This document shows positions 60,601-64,000 of a stretch of 64,000 nucleotides of DNA, piece by piece. Position numbers and translations under genes: made by a program. This stretch comes from Nymphaea colorata (taxonomy: Eukaryota; Streptophyta; Magnoliopsida; Nymphaeales; Nymphaeaceae): assembly GCF_008831285.2 (NCBI RefSeq), contig NC_045141.1:23710742-23774741 (forward strand), given 5' to 3'. The stretch's first letter is position 1. The number at the start of each line of letters is the position of its first letter. The notes beneath the pieces were generated by a model, which was not told the DNA's origin, ran no database searches, and saw nothing but the letters and a program-made list of their open reading frames with translations.

Positions 60601-61059
60601 GACCTTCCGCGACCGAACCAGCCACCTCCCGTCCGCCGCCCTGGTTACATGGAAGACGTCGGTTTGGAATCGGATCAACTTCAAGAGGTCGAAGTCCAAG
60701 GCGAAGTCGGAGAGGTAGGCGAGCACCTCCTCGTGGCTGGGGAACCGCCGGTCGTCGAGGCCGGCCACCGCCGTGAACGGGTAGTCGAAAAACCCCATTG
60801 ACTCCCTGGGGACGTTGGTGCGGAGAGACTTGTAGAGGCTGCTTTGGACCACTATCCGACTGGGGTCGCGGGCGAGGAGGTCACCGGAGTCGACCTTCGA
60901 AGTATAGACTCACGTGCCGCCGACGGTGTCACCCCGCTCGAAGACAACCACGCGGTGGCCCTCCTTCTTCAACTCCCTCGCGGCCACCAGCCCCGCCGCC
61001 CCCGCTCCGATCACCGCCACCTCCTTCGCCTTCATAGCGTCCCTCGCTGTACTCCCCAT
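57610..61059 (-). pseudogene. FMO-4: FMO GS-OX-like monooxygenase, inactivated
   Basis: Exons 5' to 3': 61059-60505, 59989-59919, 59254-59102, 58985-58903, 58461-58326, 58250-58077, 57804-57610. All splice sites are GT-AG and lengths match FMO-2 exon by exon apart from exon 1 and the longer last exon. Two lesions lie in exon 1. Codon 50, the Trp of GDTVGGTWVY, is TGA at 60912-60910. One base is missing at about 60588-60591 (KVLSGEEAV becomes KVLSGKRPST). Downstream exons are open, with substitutions such as VPKPFEDK for VPEPFEDK. It resembles FMO-2 more than FMO-1 in both exons and flank. A start codon internal to exon 1 would skip the FAD-binding motif, so no useful product is expected. Confidence 0.9.
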
Positions 61060-62995
<1,936 letters not shown>

Positions 62996-63136
62996 ATGGC
63001 TGCCGTTTGCCAAGACCACCATTGTGCTGATTCTCTTCTTTATCTTTTGTTCTTCACGGGCGCTTCAAACACTCGACGTTTGGCAGGTCCTTCCAAAACC
63101 AGGGATCTTAGTGTGGGTGATCATTTTCTCACATGA
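62996..63136 (+). pseudogene. Second copy of the 48-aa secreted-type frame, signal peptide lost
   Basis: A 7-bp insertion (GTTTGCC) after the third codon and a 13-bp deletion further on leave the last 25 codons in the original frame (GASNTRRLAGPSKTRD to VGDHFLT). The hydrophobic stretch is replaced by VCQDHHCADSLLYLLFF. Confidence 0.45.
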
Positions 63137-63139
63137 AAC

Positions 63140-63750
63140 AACCCCTTTTTGATGGAGAATATGATAAAATTCAAGAACAACACTAGAGGACCACTTCCAG
63201 CAGGTCGTCTTCACAACCTGTTGCAATTACAGTAATATTACAGATCAGCTTCCATCTTCAATATTTAAACTATTCTGCTTTAATGAAGTTGGGGTTAGCA
63301 TCAAATTCCATCTCCCCAACCAATTTGCTCTTTACGTTGCACAAACTGAATACCAATTCTGTCTGTATTTAAGTTAACGGCCCAGGCATTTTGTTATATT
63401 AGTTATTTCAAATAACTTTCTGTCAAGTGTCAACAACCGTCAAAAACAGGGGTTCAGTTGTGAGCATCATTTAAGTAAAACTTGAGGGCCTCCATGTTGG
63501 CCTTCGAAAGTTGAGGGTCGATGTGTTATAGGCTTGGAAACATGTGCGTCTATCTGTTATTTTTTCTTATCATTTCCTTCTGATGTAATGGGCTGTGAGT
63601 CGTGGCGGCTCACCATGTTTTTTTTTTTTTTCTTCTCTTTTCTTTTTTCAAAATGATGATCGTGAAGCCCAATCGCATCTTATAAAAATAATACCATGGA
63701 AGTAGAAGGTTCAAACTTAATGTGTAGTCATGAACTTAACATGACATCTT
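63140..63750. other. Flank Y continued, no gene
   Basis: Collinear with 52640-53276. Contains a T run with TTCTC repeats near 63618-63650. Confidence 0.5.
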
Positions 63751-63963
63751 TTAAATTATCTTCTTGCCATCTGCCCAAGGAGCCATGGACCACTCACCAT
63801 TGTCCCATATGCTAGCGGAGTTCCCGATGCCCACGACGTACCAGTTGTCCTTCGGCCTTGCGATGGTACCAAGTGGCAGTATGATGGAACGTGCAGGGTT
63901 CAGAACTGGTCTATGAAGCGTAAGAGAGAGGACTACGAAGCCTATGAGGCATAAACCACTCAT
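63751..63963 (-). CDS. Small secreted-type open frame (70 aa), unidentified
   Basis: Second copy of the frame at 53277-53468. It begins MSGLCLIGFVVLSLTLHRPV (signal-peptide-like), continues with ILPLGTIARPKDNWYVVGIG and NSASIWDNGEWSMAPWADGK and ends KII. An in-frame ATG five codons upstream (63978) exists in this copy only. It is seven residues longer than the other copy, which stops after SMAPR. Function unknown. Confidence 0.4.
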   Translation of the reverse strand: MSGLCLIGFVVLSLTLHRPVLNPARSIILPLGTIARPKDNWYVVGIGNSASIWDNGEWSMAPWADGKKII

Positions 63964-64000
63964 CTTTGTTTCCCACATGCTAACAGAACAGAGCTCATGG

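Overview
The window is nuclear DNA of a flowering plant. The genes have many short GT-AG introns and belong to plant families: a chloroplast-type transaldolase, a trehalose-6-phosphate phosphatase (TPP), a PLATZ zinc protein, a BAG7-like co-chaperone and FMO GS-OX-like monooxygenases. Spacers are AT-rich and carry microsatellites and plant transposons. I cannot place the species. I found no rRNA, tRNA, CRISPR or prokaryotic feature.

Layout. 1-1113: repeat DNA with two GTACC-rich blocks. 1646-3641 (-): six assigned exons of a transaldolase whose 3' exons are not in the window. 4961-7648 (-): a complete 11-exon TPP gene (387 aa), with a probable long 5' leader region reaching about 10.6 kb. 10.6-26.0 kb: a long spacer with a hAT-like MITE, short tandem repeats and no gene I can support. 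26003-27390 (-): a complete 5-exon PLATZ gene (243 aa) with a telo-box upstream. 27.9-33.6 kb: spacer with a decayed Copia reverse-transcriptase relic. 33653-36314 (+): a complete 3-exon BAG7-like gene (448 aa).

From about 35.26 kb to the right edge lies the main feature, a segmental tandem duplication. Its left breakpoint is inside intron 1 of the BAG gene. Each unit carries BAG exons 2-3 (+) followed by a convergent seven-exon FMO gene (-) and that gene's upstream flank. Four FMO copies can be seen. FMO-2 (47166-50613) is the only intact one, predicted at 451 aa. FMO-1 has a one-base deletion in exon 1 and a destroyed acceptor in its last intron. FMO-4 has a nonsense codon and a one-base deletion in exon 1. 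FMO-3 is a lone last exon. The second BAG copy lacks exon 1 and is frameshifted; the third has lost exons 2 and 3. Two kinds of FMO upstream flank alternate (X at 43.5 and 54.6 kb, Y at 51.1 and 61.6 kb), which suggests that a two-gene block was duplicated as a whole.

Two LTR elements date the units relative to each other because the sister units keep the empty site. A 1954-bp internally deleted Copia (37404-39357, target duplication AGAAG) is present only in unit 1. An 875-bp TRIM-like element on the minus strand (56377-57251, target duplication CTACA) is present only in unit 3.

The genes do not form one pathway. Transaldolase and TPP are neighbouring sugar-metabolism genes, PLATZ is a regulator, and BAG/FMO form the duplicating cluster.
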